A stretch of 64,000 nucleotides of DNA, taken from Thermoanaerobaculia bacterium (GTDB lineage Bacteria > Acidobacteriota > Thermoanaerobaculia > Multivoradales > Multivoraceae). Position numbers and translations under genes: made by a program. The stretch's first letter is position 1, and each line of letters starts with the position of its first letter. The DNA is taken from the NCBI GenBank assembly GCA_022826745.1, contig JAJDUI010000037.1, forward strand, positions 248,001 through 312,000. The letters are read 5' to 3'. Shown piece after piece: positions 44,664 through 53,882 of this stretch. The notes below the pieces were generated by a model. The model was not told where the DNA came from. It did not search any database and saw nothing but the letters and a program-made list of their open reading frames with translations.

Positions 44664-45313
44664 TCGCCCGCCTGCCGTCGGAGGGCGACGAGGGTTTCGA
44701 CGGGCCTGTCCGCGGCGAAGACGCCGGAACCGACGACGGCGACGTCGACGCCGGCAGCGGCCACCTCGTCCAGGTTGCCGGGCTTGATTCCGCCGTCCAT
44801 CTCGATGCTCACGGGCATACCTCGCTCGTCGACGACGGCGCGGAGCCGCCGGGCCTTGTCGAGCACTTCGGGGTGGAAGGCCTGGCCGGCGAAACCGGGC
44901 ACGACCGACATCAGCAGCACGAAGTCCAGTTGGTCCAGGTAGGGCAGGAGTTCGTCCAGCGGCGTCGCCGGGTTGATCGCCACGCCGGCGCCGGCGCCGC
45001 GCTCGCGGATGCGCGCCGCGAGCCGTCCCGGCTCTTTCGTCACTTCGTGATGGATCGACACCCAGGCCGGCCCGCTGTCGAGATACCGGTCGAGGAGCGC
45101 TTCGGGGTTCGAGACCATCAGGTGGATGTCGAAGCCGACGCTCGTTCGTCTGGCCAGGTCTGTGATCACCGGTGGCCCGAAGGTCAGGTTGGGCACGAAG
45201 TGGCCGTCCATCACGTCGACGTGGATCAACTGCGCGCCGCCGTCCTCGCAGAGTCTGACCGCGGAGGCGAGGTCGGCGAGGTCCGCCGCCAGGATCGAAG
45301 GCGCAATCTTCAT
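44660..45313 (-). CDS. rpe: Ribulose-phosphate 3-epimerase
   Basis: A 217-residue TIM-barrel enzyme that interconverts ribulose 5-phosphate and xylulose 5-phosphate. It shows IAPSILAADLADLASAV, IHVDVMDGHFVPNLTFGPPVI (metal ligands His/Asp), DIHLMVSNPE, VLLMSVVPGFAGQAFHPEVLDKARRLR and SIEMDGGIKPGN. Complete and typical in length. It lies 31 bases downstream of the PASTA protein gene and overlaps bamD. Confidence 0.97.
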   Translation of the reverse strand: MKIAPSILAADLADLASAVRLCEDGGAQLIHVDVMDGHFVPNLTFGPPVITDLARRTSVGFDIHLMVSNPEALLDRYLDSGPAWVSIHHEVTKEPGRLAARIRERGAGAGVAINPATPLDELLPYLDQLDFVLLMSVVPGFAGQAFHPEVLDKARRLRAVVDERGMPVSIEMDGGIKPGNLDEVAAAGVDVAVVGSGVFAADRPVETLVALRRQAGE

Positions 45314-45344
45314 CGTTGGGTTCTTGCGGGCGTGCTTTGCGGGT

Positions 45345-46127
45345 TCAGCGGCTGTCTTGCGCGGCTACGACGAGGGCGATCGAATCGCTCTGGCGCAGGG
45401 GGTGGCCCGGAAGCGGGTATTGACGCAGGATGATCCCGGCTGGGACGCCTTCGTAGGGTTCGTACTTTACCCTTCCGAGGCGGAATCCGCGCGTCTCGAA
45501 GAACTCGCGGACCGGGTCCTCGGGCAGGTCGATCAAGTCCGGCATGACGTACATCGCCCCCGGGTTGGCCAGGCTGACCATCAGGTCCACCTGGGACGAT
45601 GGGTCGATCCGGCTGCCGGCTGGAGGATCCTGGCGGACCACGGTGCCCGGCACGCCGGACTCGGCGAACACGCTCCGGCTCCTGCCCATCTGCAGGCCCG
45701 AGGCCGTCAGGCTCACCTGGGCCGTCTGCAGTACCTGGCCGCTCAGGTCCGGCGTCTCGACGAGCTCCCGGCCGCGCGACAGGTACACGATCACGCCGCT
45801 GCCTTCCTTGACCGCGCTACCGGCGGGAGGGTCCTGCCGGAGCACATGGCCCGCCGGGACGGCCTCGTCGAAGCGGTCTTCCTCCACGCGCTGCAATGCC
45901 AGGCCCGCGGTGGCGAGGCCCGCTTCGGCCTGGCTTCGATCGAGGCCAACCAGGTCCGGTACCGCGATGACGCCGCTGCGGACGAAGTTCGAGAGCGCCA
46001 GGTAGGACGAAGCGCCCAGCAGGGCGACGAGCAGGCCCCCGTAGGCAGCGAGAAGCACGCCTCGCCTGAGCCAGGGATGGCGTATCGCCTTGCCGGTCCA
46101 GTCCCGGAGCTTGCCTGCCATCGACAT
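45345..46127 (-). CDS. Membrane-anchored protein with three PASTA domains
   Basis: A 260-residue protein with a basic N-terminal segment, a transmembrane helix at about 24-46 (VLLAAYGGLLVALLGASSYLAL) and three PASTA repeats at about 54-118, 120-188 and 190-258, each beginning with a VPDL/TPDL/MPDL strand and containing VxRQDPPAGS-like turns. PASTA domains bind peptidoglycan fragments or beta-lactams. No kinase domain is attached; stand-alone PASTA proteins with this layout are usually linked to cell-wall sensing. It lies 10 bases downstream of rseP and 31 upstream of rpe. Confidence 0.85.
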   Translation of the reverse strand: MSMAGKLRDWTGKAIRHPWLRRGVLLAAYGGLLVALLGASSYLALSNFVRSGVIAVPDLVGLDRSQAEAGLATAGLALQRVEEDRFDEAVPAGHVLRQDPPAGSAVKEGSGVIVYLSRGRELVETPDLSGQVLQTAQVSLTASGLQMGRSRSVFAESGVPGTVVRQDPPAGSRIDPSSQVDLMVSLANPGAMYVMPDLIDLPEDPVREFFETRGFRLGRVKYEPYEGVPAGIILRQYPLPGHPLRQSDSIALVVAAQDSR

Positions 46128-46137
46128 CGAACCGCCT

Positions 46138-47448
46138 TCAGCGCCCGAGGCCGGGCAGGTTCTTCACCAGGTCGGAGTAGATCGCGAACAGCATGATGGC
46201 GACGACCAGCGCCAGGCCGAACTGCGTGATCAGGCCCTTGATCTGGAGGGAGAGGTCGCGTCGCAGAACGCTCTCGAACAGCAGGATGGCGAGCTGGCCG
46301 CCGTCGAGGATCGGGATCGGCAGCAGGTTCAGGATGCAGAGGTTCAGGCTGATCAGGGCCATCAGGAACACCAGGTCGCTGAAGCTCCTGCGAGCCGCCT
46401 GACCGCTGATCCGGCTGATCTCGATCGGGCCGGCCAGCGCGCTCTGCGGCGAAACGCGCCGTTCCAGCATGCCGCCCAGAAAGTCGAAGATCTCCGTCGT
46501 CGTCTCCCAGTTGATCCGGGCGCTTTCGGCGATGGCCGCGACCGGGCCGACGCGCTGATAGGAGAAGTGGCTGATCGCGATGCCGGCGCGGCCGACCCCG
46601 CCCTCCTCCTCCGGCACGAGCCGCACGACCAGACGATCCTCGCCACGGCCGATCTCGAGGCTCACTTCCTGGTCCGCGCGCGGCTCGACGAGCCGCCGGA
46701 AGTCGTCCGCGTTGGCGACGGGATGGCCGTCGACGGCGTAGAGCGTGTCTCCGTAGCGCAGCCCCGCCTGCTCGGCCGGAGTGTCTTCGAAGACCTGGCG
46801 GACCCGCGGCAGGAGGCTGGCGTAGAGCCCCGCGTCGCCCAGTTCGTAGCGCGGCATCCGGCGAGGGACGAGTACCGTGCTCAGGGCTTCGCCGTCGCGT
46901 TCGAAGTCGACCGCGAGCCGGCGTTCCGGCGACATCAGGACGGTGTTCGAAACCTCTCTCCACTCGGACACTTCCTCGCCGTCCAGGCGCAGGATCACGT
47001 CGCCCGCCAGCAGCCCGGCTTCGGCCGCGGCCGAGTCGGGCGCCACGCCGCCGATCTCGCTACTCAGGTCCCGCGGTCCCGCCAACTCCGTCCCGGCCAT
47101 CAGCACCGCCGCGATCAGGACGATCGACAGCACGACGTTGGCCGCCGGACCTGCCAGGAGAACGATCACTCGCTGCCAGCGAGGCTTGGCGGTGAAGTCG
47201 CCCGCGTCGCCGGTCGGGTTCGCGGCGTCGATTCCCGAGAAGGCGACATAGCCGCCGAGCGGGATCATGGCCAGCCGGTACTCCGTGCCGCCTCGCTCGA
47301 AGCCCCAGATGCGGGAACCGATGCCGATGGAGAAGACCCGGACCCTGATCCGGAACAGCCTCGCGGCCAGGAAGTGCCCCAGTTCGTGAATGAAGATGAT
47401 CACTCCGACCACGACCAGGAAGGCCAGGATGTTGCTCAGGAAGTTCAT
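46138..47448 (-). CDS. rseP: Site-2 protease RseP, with two PDZ domains
   Basis: A 436-residue intramembrane zinc metalloprotease. The HELGH motif (His21, Glu22, His25) lies in the first helix (VVVGVIIFIHELGHFLAARLF), the second catalytic segment LNLLPIPILDGGQLAILL is near the C-terminus. Two PDZ-like regions lie between (around GGVAPDSAAAEAGLLAGDVILRLDG and DTPAEQAGLRYGDTLYAVDG). It cleaves membrane anti-sigma factors and remnant signal peptides. It sits between dxr and the PASTA protein, the common dxr-rseP order. Confidence 0.95.
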   Translation of the reverse strand: MNFLSNILAFLVVVGVIIFIHELGHFLAARLFRIRVRVFSIGIGSRIWGFERGGTEYRLAMIPLGGYVAFSGIDAANPTGDAGDFTAKPRWQRVIVLLAGPAANVVLSIVLIAAVLMAGTELAGPRDLSSEIGGVAPDSAAAEAGLLAGDVILRLDGEEVSEWREVSNTVLMSPERRLAVDFERDGEALSTVLVPRRMPRYELGDAGLYASLLPRVRQVFEDTPAEQAGLRYGDTLYAVDGHPVANADDFRRLVEPRADQEVSLEIGRGEDRLVVRLVPEEEGGVGRAGIAISHFSYQRVGPVAAIAESARINWETTTEIFDFLGGMLERRVSPQSALAGPIEISRISGQAARRSFSDLVFLMALISLNLCILNLLPIPILDGGQLAILLFESVLRRDLSLQIKGLITQFGLALVVAIMLFAIYSDLVKNLPGLGR

Positions 47449-47484
47449 CGTCGGGGAGGCCGCGGTGGCGCTTCTCCGTGGATG

Positions 47485-48681
47485 CTAACCGCCAACCTGC
47501 GCGAGGACTTCCCGGGCACGGCGGCGACCCCAGGAATCCCACTCCAGGGCCTCGTCGATTGTCGCCGGCTCCGCGCCGCCGGCCTCGCGGCCGTGACGGT
47601 CGAGTACTTCCGCCACCGCCGGCACGATGGCGGAAAACGGCGCCGTGCCGCCCAGGAACGCCGCGACCGCCGTTTCGTTCGCCGCGTTGAGCGCCGCGGG
47701 CGCGCCGTTCCCCCGGATGAGCGCTTCGCGGGCCAGGGACGGGGCCGGGAACACCTCCGGGTCCACTCTTCTGAACCTGAGTTCGGAAGCTGCCTCGAGC
47801 AGCTCGCTCAGCCCGTTCGCGGCGCCGTCGTCGGGGAGCGGCCACCGTTCGGGATGGGACAGGGCGTAGCGGATGGGGTACTCCATGTCGTTGGCCGAGA
47901 TCTGGGCGATCGAGTTGCCGTCCCGGAACTCGACGATCGAGTGAACGAGGGACTGGGGGTGGATCAGGATGTCGATCCGGGATCCCGGCACGTCGAACAG
48001 GTAGCTGGCCTCGATCAGTTCCAGTCCCTTGTTCATCAGCGTCGCGGAGTCGACGCTGATCTTGGCCCCCATGTTCCAGGTCGGATGGGCCGTCGCCTCG
48101 GCCGGAGTCACCGTGTCGAGGGTGGCCGGATCGCGGTCCAGGAACGGGCCGCCCGAGGCGGTCAACACGAGGCGCCTGACCTCCCGGCGCCGTCCAGCGC
48201 GCAGCGCCTGGTGGATCGCGGCGTGTTCACTGTCGACCGGCAGGATCTTCGCGCCCGAGGCGGCCGCCAGCCGGCGTAGGAGCGGGCCTGCGGCGACCAT
48301 CGCCTCCTTGTTCGCGAGCGCCAGGTCGGCGCCGGCGGCCAGAGCCGCCGCGGCGGGCCTCAGACCGGCCGAGCCGACGATCGCCGTCAGCACCAGGTCG
48401 AGGTGGCTGTCCCCGACCGCGTCGACCAGGGCCGCTTCGCTCCAGCCGACGCCCGTGCCGGGCGGCAGGTCGGCGCGTAGTCGCCCCGCCGCTGCTTCCG
48501 TTTCGACGACGATCCGCCGAGGCCGGAACTCGCGCGCCAGTTCCGCGAGCCGCGCGGGCTTCGTGCCCCTCGCCGCCAGCACGCACACCTGGAGCCTGTC
48601 CGGATGCCGGCGGGCCACGGCAAGGGCCGCCTCACCGACCGAGCCGGTGGCGCCGAGTACGGCCAGCTTTCGCGCGCTCAC
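47485..48681 (-). CDS. dxr: 1-deoxy-D-xylulose 5-phosphate reductoisomerase
   Basis: A 398-residue enzyme for the second step of the MEP (non-mevalonate) isoprenoid pathway. The NADPH fold begins KLAVLGATGSVGEAAL, followed by ALANKEAMVAAG, LPVDSEHAAIHQAL, LTASGGPFLD, HPTWNMGAKISVDSATLMNKGLELIEA and IHPQSLVHSIVEFRDGNSIAQ. The GTG at 48681 overlaps the cdsA stop (GTGA), so the much longer upstream frame is not used. The window also has mevalonate-pathway genes at 0-4.7 kb and ispH at 62.3 kb. Confidence 0.97.
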   Translation of the reverse strand: MSARKLAVLGATGSVGEAALAVARRHPDRLQVCVLAARGTKPARLAELAREFRPRRIVVETEAAAGRLRADLPPGTGVGWSEAALVDAVGDSHLDLVLTAIVGSAGLRPAAAALAAGADLALANKEAMVAAGPLLRRLAAASGAKILPVDSEHAAIHQALRAGRRREVRRLVLTASGGPFLDRDPATLDTVTPAEATAHPTWNMGAKISVDSATLMNKGLELIEASYLFDVPGSRIDILIHPQSLVHSIVEFRDGNSIAQISANDMEYPIRYALSHPERWPLPDDGAANGLSELLEAASELRFRRVDPEVFPAPSLAREALIRGNGAPAALNAANETAVAAFLGGTAPFSAIVPAVAEVLDRHGREAGGAEPATIDEALEWDSWGRRRAREVLAQVGG

Positions 48682-49526
48682 GGCAGGAGCGACGGCGTCG
48701 CACCGGCCTGGATGGCGACGTAGAACGCCGGCGTCGCCAGCAGAACGCTGTCGAGACGGTCGAGCAGCCCGCCATGGCCGGGCAGAAGACCCCCCGCGTC
48801 CTTGACCTGCACGGCCCGCTTGAGCATGGACTCGACCAGGTCTCCGGCCTGCCCCGCGCCGCCGCACAGCAGCGCCACGACGGGGACGTCCAGGCCGAGT
48901 GCATCGGGACCGCGCCAGAGCAGGACGACCGCGACCCCGGCGGCGCAACTGGCGGCCAGGCCGCTCACCGCGCCCGCGATCGTCTTCTTCGGGCTGAGCA
49001 CCGGCGCCAGCGGCCGGCGTCCGAGCAGGCGGCCGCCGTAGTAGGCGCCGATGTCGCCCAGGGAGACGACGACCAGGACCCAGAGCAGGAGCACCGGTTC
49101 GACGACGTGGAGGTTGATGGCGGCGACCAGGAACAGCCCGAGCCAGAGGGCGCCGAAGGCGAACAGTGCCGAGGTAAGAAGCCGATCGCGGATGTCGGCG
49201 TGGCTGGCGAGTCCGACCGCGGCGGCCAGGGCGAGGATGGCGGCCGCGGCGGCGAACCAGGTGCCGGCGCCGCTCAGGCCTGCCGGCAGAGGCACGTCGA
49301 TCAGCTCGTTCGCGGTCGTGTCGGCCAGGGCCAGCACGCCGACCGCGAGCCACAGCGCCCAGCTCACCGTGCGCGATACGACGATCCGCTGCACCAGGGT
49401 GCTGTACTCGGCCGCGGCCACGAGAATCACGAGCGTGGCCGCCACTCCGAACAGAACGGGGTCGAGGTAGAGGACCAGGGCGGCCGTCAGCGCCGCGGTC
49501 ACGACGCCCGTGACAACGCGTTTCAT
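48678..49526 (-). CDS. cdsA: Phosphatidate cytidylyltransferase
   Basis: A 282-residue polytopic enzyme that makes CDP-diacylglycerol. ATG 49526 (MKRVVTGVVTAALTAALVLY) starts the protein; the frame upstream is a shadow of truA. About seven hydrophobic helices are visible, and the C-terminus has the CdsA signature region: SLGDIGAYYGGRLLGRRPLAPVLSPKKTIAGAVSG and QAGDLVESMLKRAVQVKDAGGLLPGHGGLLDRLDSVL. It is overlapped by truA (ATGA) and overlaps dxr (GTGA). Confidence 0.96.
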   Translation of the reverse strand: MKRVVTGVVTAALTAALVLYLDPVLFGVAATLVILVAAAEYSTLVQRIVVSRTVSWALWLAVGVLALADTTANELIDVPLPAGLSGAGTWFAAAAAILALAAAVGLASHADIRDRLLTSALFAFGALWLGLFLVAAINLHVVEPVLLLWVLVVVSLGDIGAYYGGRLLGRRPLAPVLSPKKTIAGAVSGLAASCAAGVAVVLLWRGPDALGLDVPVVALLCGGAGQAGDLVESMLKRAVQVKDAGGLLPGHGGLLDRLDSVLLATPAFYVAIQAGATPSLLP

Positions 49527-50281
49527 TTGCGGGAATCGTATTCCACGCTGTCCAGGCACAGACCGCGGGCAGGGGCGTTCGGTCCGGCGGCGCTGCGGGC
49601 ACCACCCTCGAGCAGTGCCGCCAGATCGCCCGGCGTCCGGCGGCCGCGGCCCACCTCCAGCATCGTGCCCACCAGGGCGCGGACCATGCCGCGAAGGAAC
49701 CCGTCGCCGGCGACCCGGAACCGGATCTCGTCCCCCTGTTCGGCCCATCCGGCTTCGCGAATCGTCCGCAGCGGACTCCTGTGGCTGCCGCCCGCCTTGG
49801 CGAAGGCCGAGAAGTCGTGCCGGCCCGTGATCAGGGAGGCGGCCGTCTTCATCGACTCAAGATCGAGTTCTCGCGGCGCCGGGACGACGAAGGGCGCCCG
49901 GAACGGGTCGATCACCGGCGCGGTGCAGAGTCGATAGATGTAGACCTTGAGCGAGGCGCTCCTGCGGGCGTGAAACGAGTCGTCGGCGGCGTCGGCGGCG
50001 AGCACCCGGATCGCCGCCGGGAGGTGGTGGTTCACGCCCTGGACGAGCGCCCGGCGGGTTTCGCCGGACGGCACGTTCCCGGCGGGAAGGTCGAGGTGCG
50101 CCACCTGCCCGGAGGCGTGGACGCCGGCGTCGGTGCGGCCGGCCCCATGGACCGTGACGTTCCGGCCGGTAACCGCCGCCACTGCCTCCTCCGCCAACTG
50201 CTGGATCGCCAGGGCGTTGTCCTGGCGTTGCCAGCCGGCATACTCGGTGCCGTCGTAGGCGATCAGCAGGCGATACCTCAT
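49523..50281 (-). CDS. truA: tRNA pseudouridine(38-40) synthase
   Basis: A 252-residue TruA. It starts MRYRLLIAYDGTEYAGWQRQ, has the catalytic Asp in GAGRTDAGVHASGQVAHLD, VYIYRL, GRHDFSAFAKAG and RFRVAGDGFLRGMVRALVGTMLEVGRGRRTP. It modifies uridines in the anticodon stem-loop. ATG 50281 overlaps the upstream membrane-protein stop (ATGA), and its stop overlaps the cdsA ATG. Confidence 0.96.
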   Translation of the reverse strand: MRYRLLIAYDGTEYAGWQRQDNALAIQQLAEEAVAAVTGRNVTVHGAGRTDAGVHASGQVAHLDLPAGNVPSGETRRALVQGVNHHLPAAIRVLAADAADDSFHARRSASLKVYIYRLCTAPVIDPFRAPFVVPAPRELDLESMKTAASLITGRHDFSAFAKAGGSHRSPLRTIREAGWAEQGDEIRFRVAGDGFLRGMVRALVGTMLEVGRGRRTPGDLAALLEGGARSAAGPNAPARGLCLDSVEYDSRK

Positions 50282-51681
50282 GGTGGCGGTGTCCCGGAGC
50301 GTCGGCGCGCGAGCAGCAGCAGAATCAGAGGCGGCAGCCAGACGGCGCCGTAGACCCAGGGAAAGTACGGCAATCCGGCAACAGCCGGAAGATAGGCCAG
50401 GGGCAGGGTCGCGGAAAGCACGAGGACGGCCCGGGCGCCGGTCAACGCCGCCCAGGGGAGGATCCAGATCAGGTACCAGGGGTAGAACGTAGGGCTCATC
50501 AGGAGAACGGCGCCGAAGGCTCCGAACGCAGCGTGGACGGGTTCCGGGCGCCGCCGCCAGAGGCGAAGCCAGAGAACGGCGGCGGCGGCCAGGAGAACGA
50601 GGCGGGCGAGGAACTGGGGATAGGCGTAGGAGTAGAGCGTGCTCCACGGAGTCGCCTCGACGTCGCCGCCGAAGATCACCCGGACCAGGTGGACGACCCC
50701 GGAAGCGGCCAGGTCGAGCCGCAGCACTCCGATCAGGCGCCATAGCGGCTCGTAGAAGGGACCGTTGTACTCCCAGCGCAGCACGTACTCCACGAGGCCC
50801 GGGGGAACGCCGCGGGTCCACAGCAGCACGGCGACCGTCGCCGGCAGCAGCAGCGCGGCAGCGCCGACCGCGAACATCCGCTGTCCCCGGTGCCGCATAC
50901 TCCGCCACCAGAGAGGCAGCGCGACCAGGGGCACCAGCTTGGCCAGCACCGCGAGCGCGGCGGCGCCGCCGGCCGCGGCTTTCCTTCCCACCGAGAGCAG
51001 CCAGACGCAGGCGATGACCAGGGAGGCGCCGAGTACATCGACGTGCCCCATGCCGGCGCCCTCGACGACGAGAAGCGGATTCCAGACGTACGCGAGAGCC
51101 GCCCAGCCGTTGCCGCGCCGGCGCGCCAGCGCCAGCAGCAGAACACAGCCGGCCAGGTCCACGGCGGCCAGCGCCAGCTTGTAGGCAACCAGGGGCTCGG
51201 GAAGGACCGCGGCGCCGGCGAACATTCCCAGCGCCAGCGGCGGATAGACCGTGGCGATCTCGCGATGTCCGGTCTTCGTCCAGAGGTCGTCGCGCAACCC
51301 GGCGAGGCTCTCGTCGTCCGGCGTCAGGAGATACGGGTTCGATCCCGAGGCGGCGACCCGTCCGTCCCAGAGGTACCGGTAGACGTCGTCGGAGAGGCTC
51401 GGCGTCAGTGGCAGCGCGAGCAGGCGGAGCACGACGGCCACCGCCAGGACGCCCGCGACCGGAACGTCAATCGGCGAGTCCGTCACGCCACTCAGGCGGC
51501 GCAGCCCCCACCACAGCGCGGCGAACGCCAGCAGCAGGACCAGCAGGAAGGAGACGCCGGCGCCCGGAGCGCCTGGCGCCGGTCCGAAGCCGGCGAGGTC
51601 GAGCGCCAGGAGTCCGGCGAAGCAGGCGAGCAGAGGCCAGGTGGCCGCCGCCAGCAGTCCGAACCCTCGTCGCCTTGCCAT
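50278..51681 (-). CDS. GT87-like polytopic glycosyltransferase (polyprenyl-phosphate mannosyltransferase type)
   Basis: A 467-residue membrane protein with about eleven hydrophobic helices. Early acidic motif SLSDDVYRYLWDGRVAASGSNPY resembles the GT-C catalytic loop with two Asp, followed by YPPLAL and WNPLLVVEGAGMGHVDVLGA, typical of DUF2029/GT87 polyprenyl-phosphate-dependent glycosyltransferases. It probably adds a sugar to a lipid or glycan outside the inner membrane; the exact substrate is unknown. It may use polyprenyl carriers made by isoprenoid genes. It is the first gene of the minus-strand operon; the GT2 gene diverges on the other strand. Confidence 0.78.
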   Translation of the reverse strand: MARRRGFGLLAAATWPLLACFAGLLALDLAGFGPAPGAPGAGVSFLLVLLLAFAALWWGLRRLSGVTDSPIDVPVAGVLAVAVVLRLLALPLTPSLSDDVYRYLWDGRVAASGSNPYLLTPDDESLAGLRDDLWTKTGHREIATVYPPLALGMFAGAAVLPEPLVAYKLALAAVDLAGCVLLLALARRRGNGWAALAYVWNPLLVVEGAGMGHVDVLGASLVIACVWLLSVGRKAAAGGAAALAVLAKLVPLVALPLWWRSMRHRGQRMFAVGAAALLLPATVAVLLWTRGVPPGLVEYVLRWEYNGPFYEPLWRLIGVLRLDLAASGVVHLVRVIFGGDVEATPWSTLYSYAYPQFLARLVLLAAAAVLWLRLWRRRPEPVHAAFGAFGAVLLMSPTFYPWYLIWILPWAALTGARAVLVLSATLPLAYLPAVAGLPYFPWVYGAVWLPPLILLLLARRRSGTPPP

Positions 51682-51694
51682 ATCGTCAACGTCC

Positions 51695-53182
51695 GTGCTT
51701 CTGCCGGTCTACTACGCCGTTCTCGGTACGCTCGCTCTCTACGGACTGCATCGCCTGGTCCTGCTCCTGGTGCTTCGCGTGTCGCGATCGTCGGTTGCCG
51801 GCGAGGATGGCGGCGCGGACTCCGCTGGCGTCCAAGATAGCGCGCAGGACGATGTCGAGTGGCCCCTGGTCACCGTCCAACTGCCGATCTACAACGAGCG
51901 CTACGTCGCCGCCCGCCTGATCGCCGCCGTTCTCGACTTCGACTACCCCGCGGATCGGCTCGAAGTCCAGATCCTCGACGACTCGACCGACGACACCGGC
52001 GAGCGGGTCGAGGCCGAGCTCGCCCGGGCCTCCGGGCGGAACCGGCCGCTACCGATCATCCGGCACCTGCGGCGGAAGGACCGGCGGGGTTTCAAGGCGG
52101 GCGCGCTCGCCGCCGGTCTGGAGCAGGCGCGGGGGGAGCTGATCGCGATCTTCGATGCCGACTTCGTGCCGGAACCCGACTTCCTGCGGCGGACGGTGCC
52201 GGCTTTCCGCGATCCCGGCCTGGGCATGGTCCAGGCGTGCTGGGGCCACATGAACCGCGGGGACTCGCTCCTGACCCGCGCTCAGGCCGTACTGCTGGAC
52301 GGCCACTTCCTCGTCGAGCAGGCGGCTCGCTACCGGGCGGGCTGCTTCTTCAACTTCAACGGCACCGCGGGGGTGTGGCGACGGCGGGCTATCGAGGACG
52401 CGGGGGGCTGGCAGGTCGACACCCTGACCGAGGATCTCGACCTCTCCTACCGGGCCCAGCTCGCCGGATGGCGCTTCAAGCTGATGACGGACCTCGCGGT
52501 GCCGGCGGAGTTGCCGTCCCGGGTCAACGACTTCAAGAGCCAGCAGCACCGCTGGGCTCGGGGATCGGCCCAGACGATGCGCAAGCTCCTCGGGCGGATC
52601 CTGCGCAGCGCGGTGAGGCCGCGGGTCAAGCTGGCGGCTGCCGCGCACCTCACGTCGGGCATCTGCTACCCGCTGCTCGTGGCTCTCGGCCTCCTCCTGT
52701 TGCCGGCGATCCTGAAGCGGCAGGAGTCGCCGCACCTGCTGCTGTGGATCGACGCGCCCCTGTTCCTGCTCGGGACGGTGGCGGTCGCCGGTTGCTACGC
52801 CGCCGGTCAGCGCCGGGCCGGGAGGCGCGGATCCAGGTTCTGGTTCGAGGTGCCGCTCGCGATGTCCATCGGCATCGGCCTGTCGCTCAACAACTCGGCC
52901 GCGACGATCAGCGGTCTGCTGCGCCGCGGCGGCGTCTTCGCCCGGACGCCGAAGATCCCGGCCGCCGCGCGGAACCCGCCGGCGCTCTACAGGTCGGCCG
53001 CGGTATGGAGTCTCTGGGGCGAAGCGACTCTCGCGCTCTACTTCTGGGTCTGTGTCGCCGCCGCGGGTCTCTACGGTCGCTGGTGGTCCCTGCCTTTTCT
53101 CTACCTGTTCGCCCAGGGGTATAGCCTGATCGCGCTCGGCGGCGCTCTGCCCCGGCTGGGGCGCCGTGCCGGGACTACCTAG
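51695..53182 (+). CDS. Membrane-bound family 2 glycosyltransferase (cellulose-synthase/glucomannan-like)
   Basis: A 495-residue GT2 enzyme. An N-terminal transmembrane helix precedes the catalytic domain: WPLVTVQLPIYNERYVAARLI, LEVQILDDSTDDTGE (first Asp), IAIFDADFVPEPDFLRR (DxD), LTEDLDLSYRAQLAGW (TED catalytic base) and QQHRWARGSAQTMRK (QxxRW). Several helices follow. This is the layout of processive or glucomannan-type beta-glycan synthases such as CslA-like proteins. GTG 51695 is chosen; earlier starts would overlap the divergent GT87-like gene by up to 41 bases. The product is unknown. Confidence 0.9.
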   Translation: MLLPVYYAVLGTLALYGLHRLVLLLVLRVSRSSVAGEDGGADSAGVQDSAQDDVEWPLVTVQLPIYNERYVAARLIAAVLDFDYPADRLEVQILDDSTDDTGERVEAELARASGRNRPLPIIRHLRRKDRRGFKAGALAAGLEQARGELIAIFDADFVPEPDFLRRTVPAFRDPGLGMVQACWGHMNRGDSLLTRAQAVLLDGHFLVEQAARYRAGCFFNFNGTAGVWRRRAIEDAGGWQVDTLTEDLDLSYRAQLAGWRFKLMTDLAVPAELPSRVNDFKSQQHRWARGSAQTMRKLLGRILRSAVRPRVKLAAAAHLTSGICYPLLVALGLLLLPAILKRQESPHLLLWIDAPLFLLGTVAVAGCYAAGQRRAGRRGSRFWFEVPLAMSIGIGLSLNNSAATISGLLRRGGVFARTPKIPAAARNPPALYRSAAVWSLWGEATLALYFWVCVAAAGLYGRWWSLPFLYLFAQGYSLIALGGALPRLGRRAGTT

Positions 53183-53194
53183 CGTCCCCTGGCG

Positions 53195-53758
53195 ATGACC
53201 AGCCCCCTGACACGTCATCCACCGCCCTCCCGGGCCGTCGACGTCGTCGTGCGGCCGGCGCGGCCTTCGGATGCGGCGTTTCTCCGTCGCTGGCGCGCCG
53301 AACCCGCCGTGCGCCGCTACCAGCCCCTTCACAACGTGTCCGTCGCCAGGCTGCGTGCTGACCTTGCCGCGCAGCGCCCCAGGGACCTCTACCGCGGTCG
53401 CGGCGAGCGCTACACCTGGATGATCGAAACCGACCGCGAACGCTCGGGCTGGATCACCCTGGCGGTCGTGAACTGGGAGCATGGCCTGGGCGAACTTGGC
53501 TACGCCCTGGCGACGCAGCATCATGGCCGCGGCACGATGACGGCCGCGCTCGGCCAGTTGCTGCCCGAACTCCTCCTGCGAACGCCGCTGGAGCGCCTGG
53601 AGGCCCGCTGCGCGATCGACAACGACGCCTCCCGCAGGGTGCTGGAGAAGCTGGGATTCGTGCGCGAAGGCAGGCTTCGTTCCTACTTCGTGCTGCAGGG
53701 CCGGCGAACCGACCATTACCTGTACGCGTTGCTCCGCGAGGACTACATTCCGGCGTAG
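53195..53758 (+). CDS. GNAT acetyltransferase, RimJ/RimL-like
   Basis: A 187-residue GNAT protein with VVVRPARPSDAAFLRRWRAEPAVRRYQP at the start, ELGYALATQHHGRGTMTAALGQLL for acetyl-CoA binding and ARCAIDNDASRRVLEKLGFVREGRLRSYF near the end. This is the pattern of RimJ/RimL-type N-acetyltransferases that modify ribosomal proteins or small molecules. The substrate is not known. It is 12 bases behind the GT2 gene, and hairpins follow its stop. Confidence 0.85.
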   Translation: MTSPLTRHPPPSRAVDVVVRPARPSDAAFLRRWRAEPAVRRYQPLHNVSVARLRADLAAQRPRDLYRGRGERYTWMIETDRERSGWITLAVVNWEHGLGELGYALATQHHGRGTMTAALGQLLPELLLRTPLERLEARCAIDNDASRRVLEKLGFVREGRLRSYFVLQGRRTDHYLYALLREDYIPA

Positions 53759-53804
53759 CCGCGGGTCTTCTTACCCGCGGAAGATCACGCGCCGCGAAGC
53801 GGCG
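53759..53804 (-). repeat. Two-hairpin intergenic element, copy B (likely terminator for the GNAT gene)
   Basis: CCGCGGGT (53759-53766) pairs with ACCCGCGG (53773-53780), and CGCCGC (53790-53795) pairs with GCGGCG (53799-53804) around GAA. Read on the minus strand it has the same order as copy A at 5368-5416: a GC hairpin with TTC loop, about ten bases, TCTTCC, then a CGGGT...ACCCG hairpin with AGAAG. It sits directly behind the GNAT stop (TAG 53756-53758). Confidence 0.75.
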
Positions 53805-53882
53805 ACGATTCTGCGCTAGGGTTGCCCGTTCCAAGTGGTTGGTAGGCCGAATGGTCGGTACGCGTCGAGTCGGAGGTAGTGG

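Noticed and set aside
46090..48279. 729-codon open frame on the plus strand
   Set aside because: It is opposite rseP and dxr; His/Arg/Asp-rich shadow composition.
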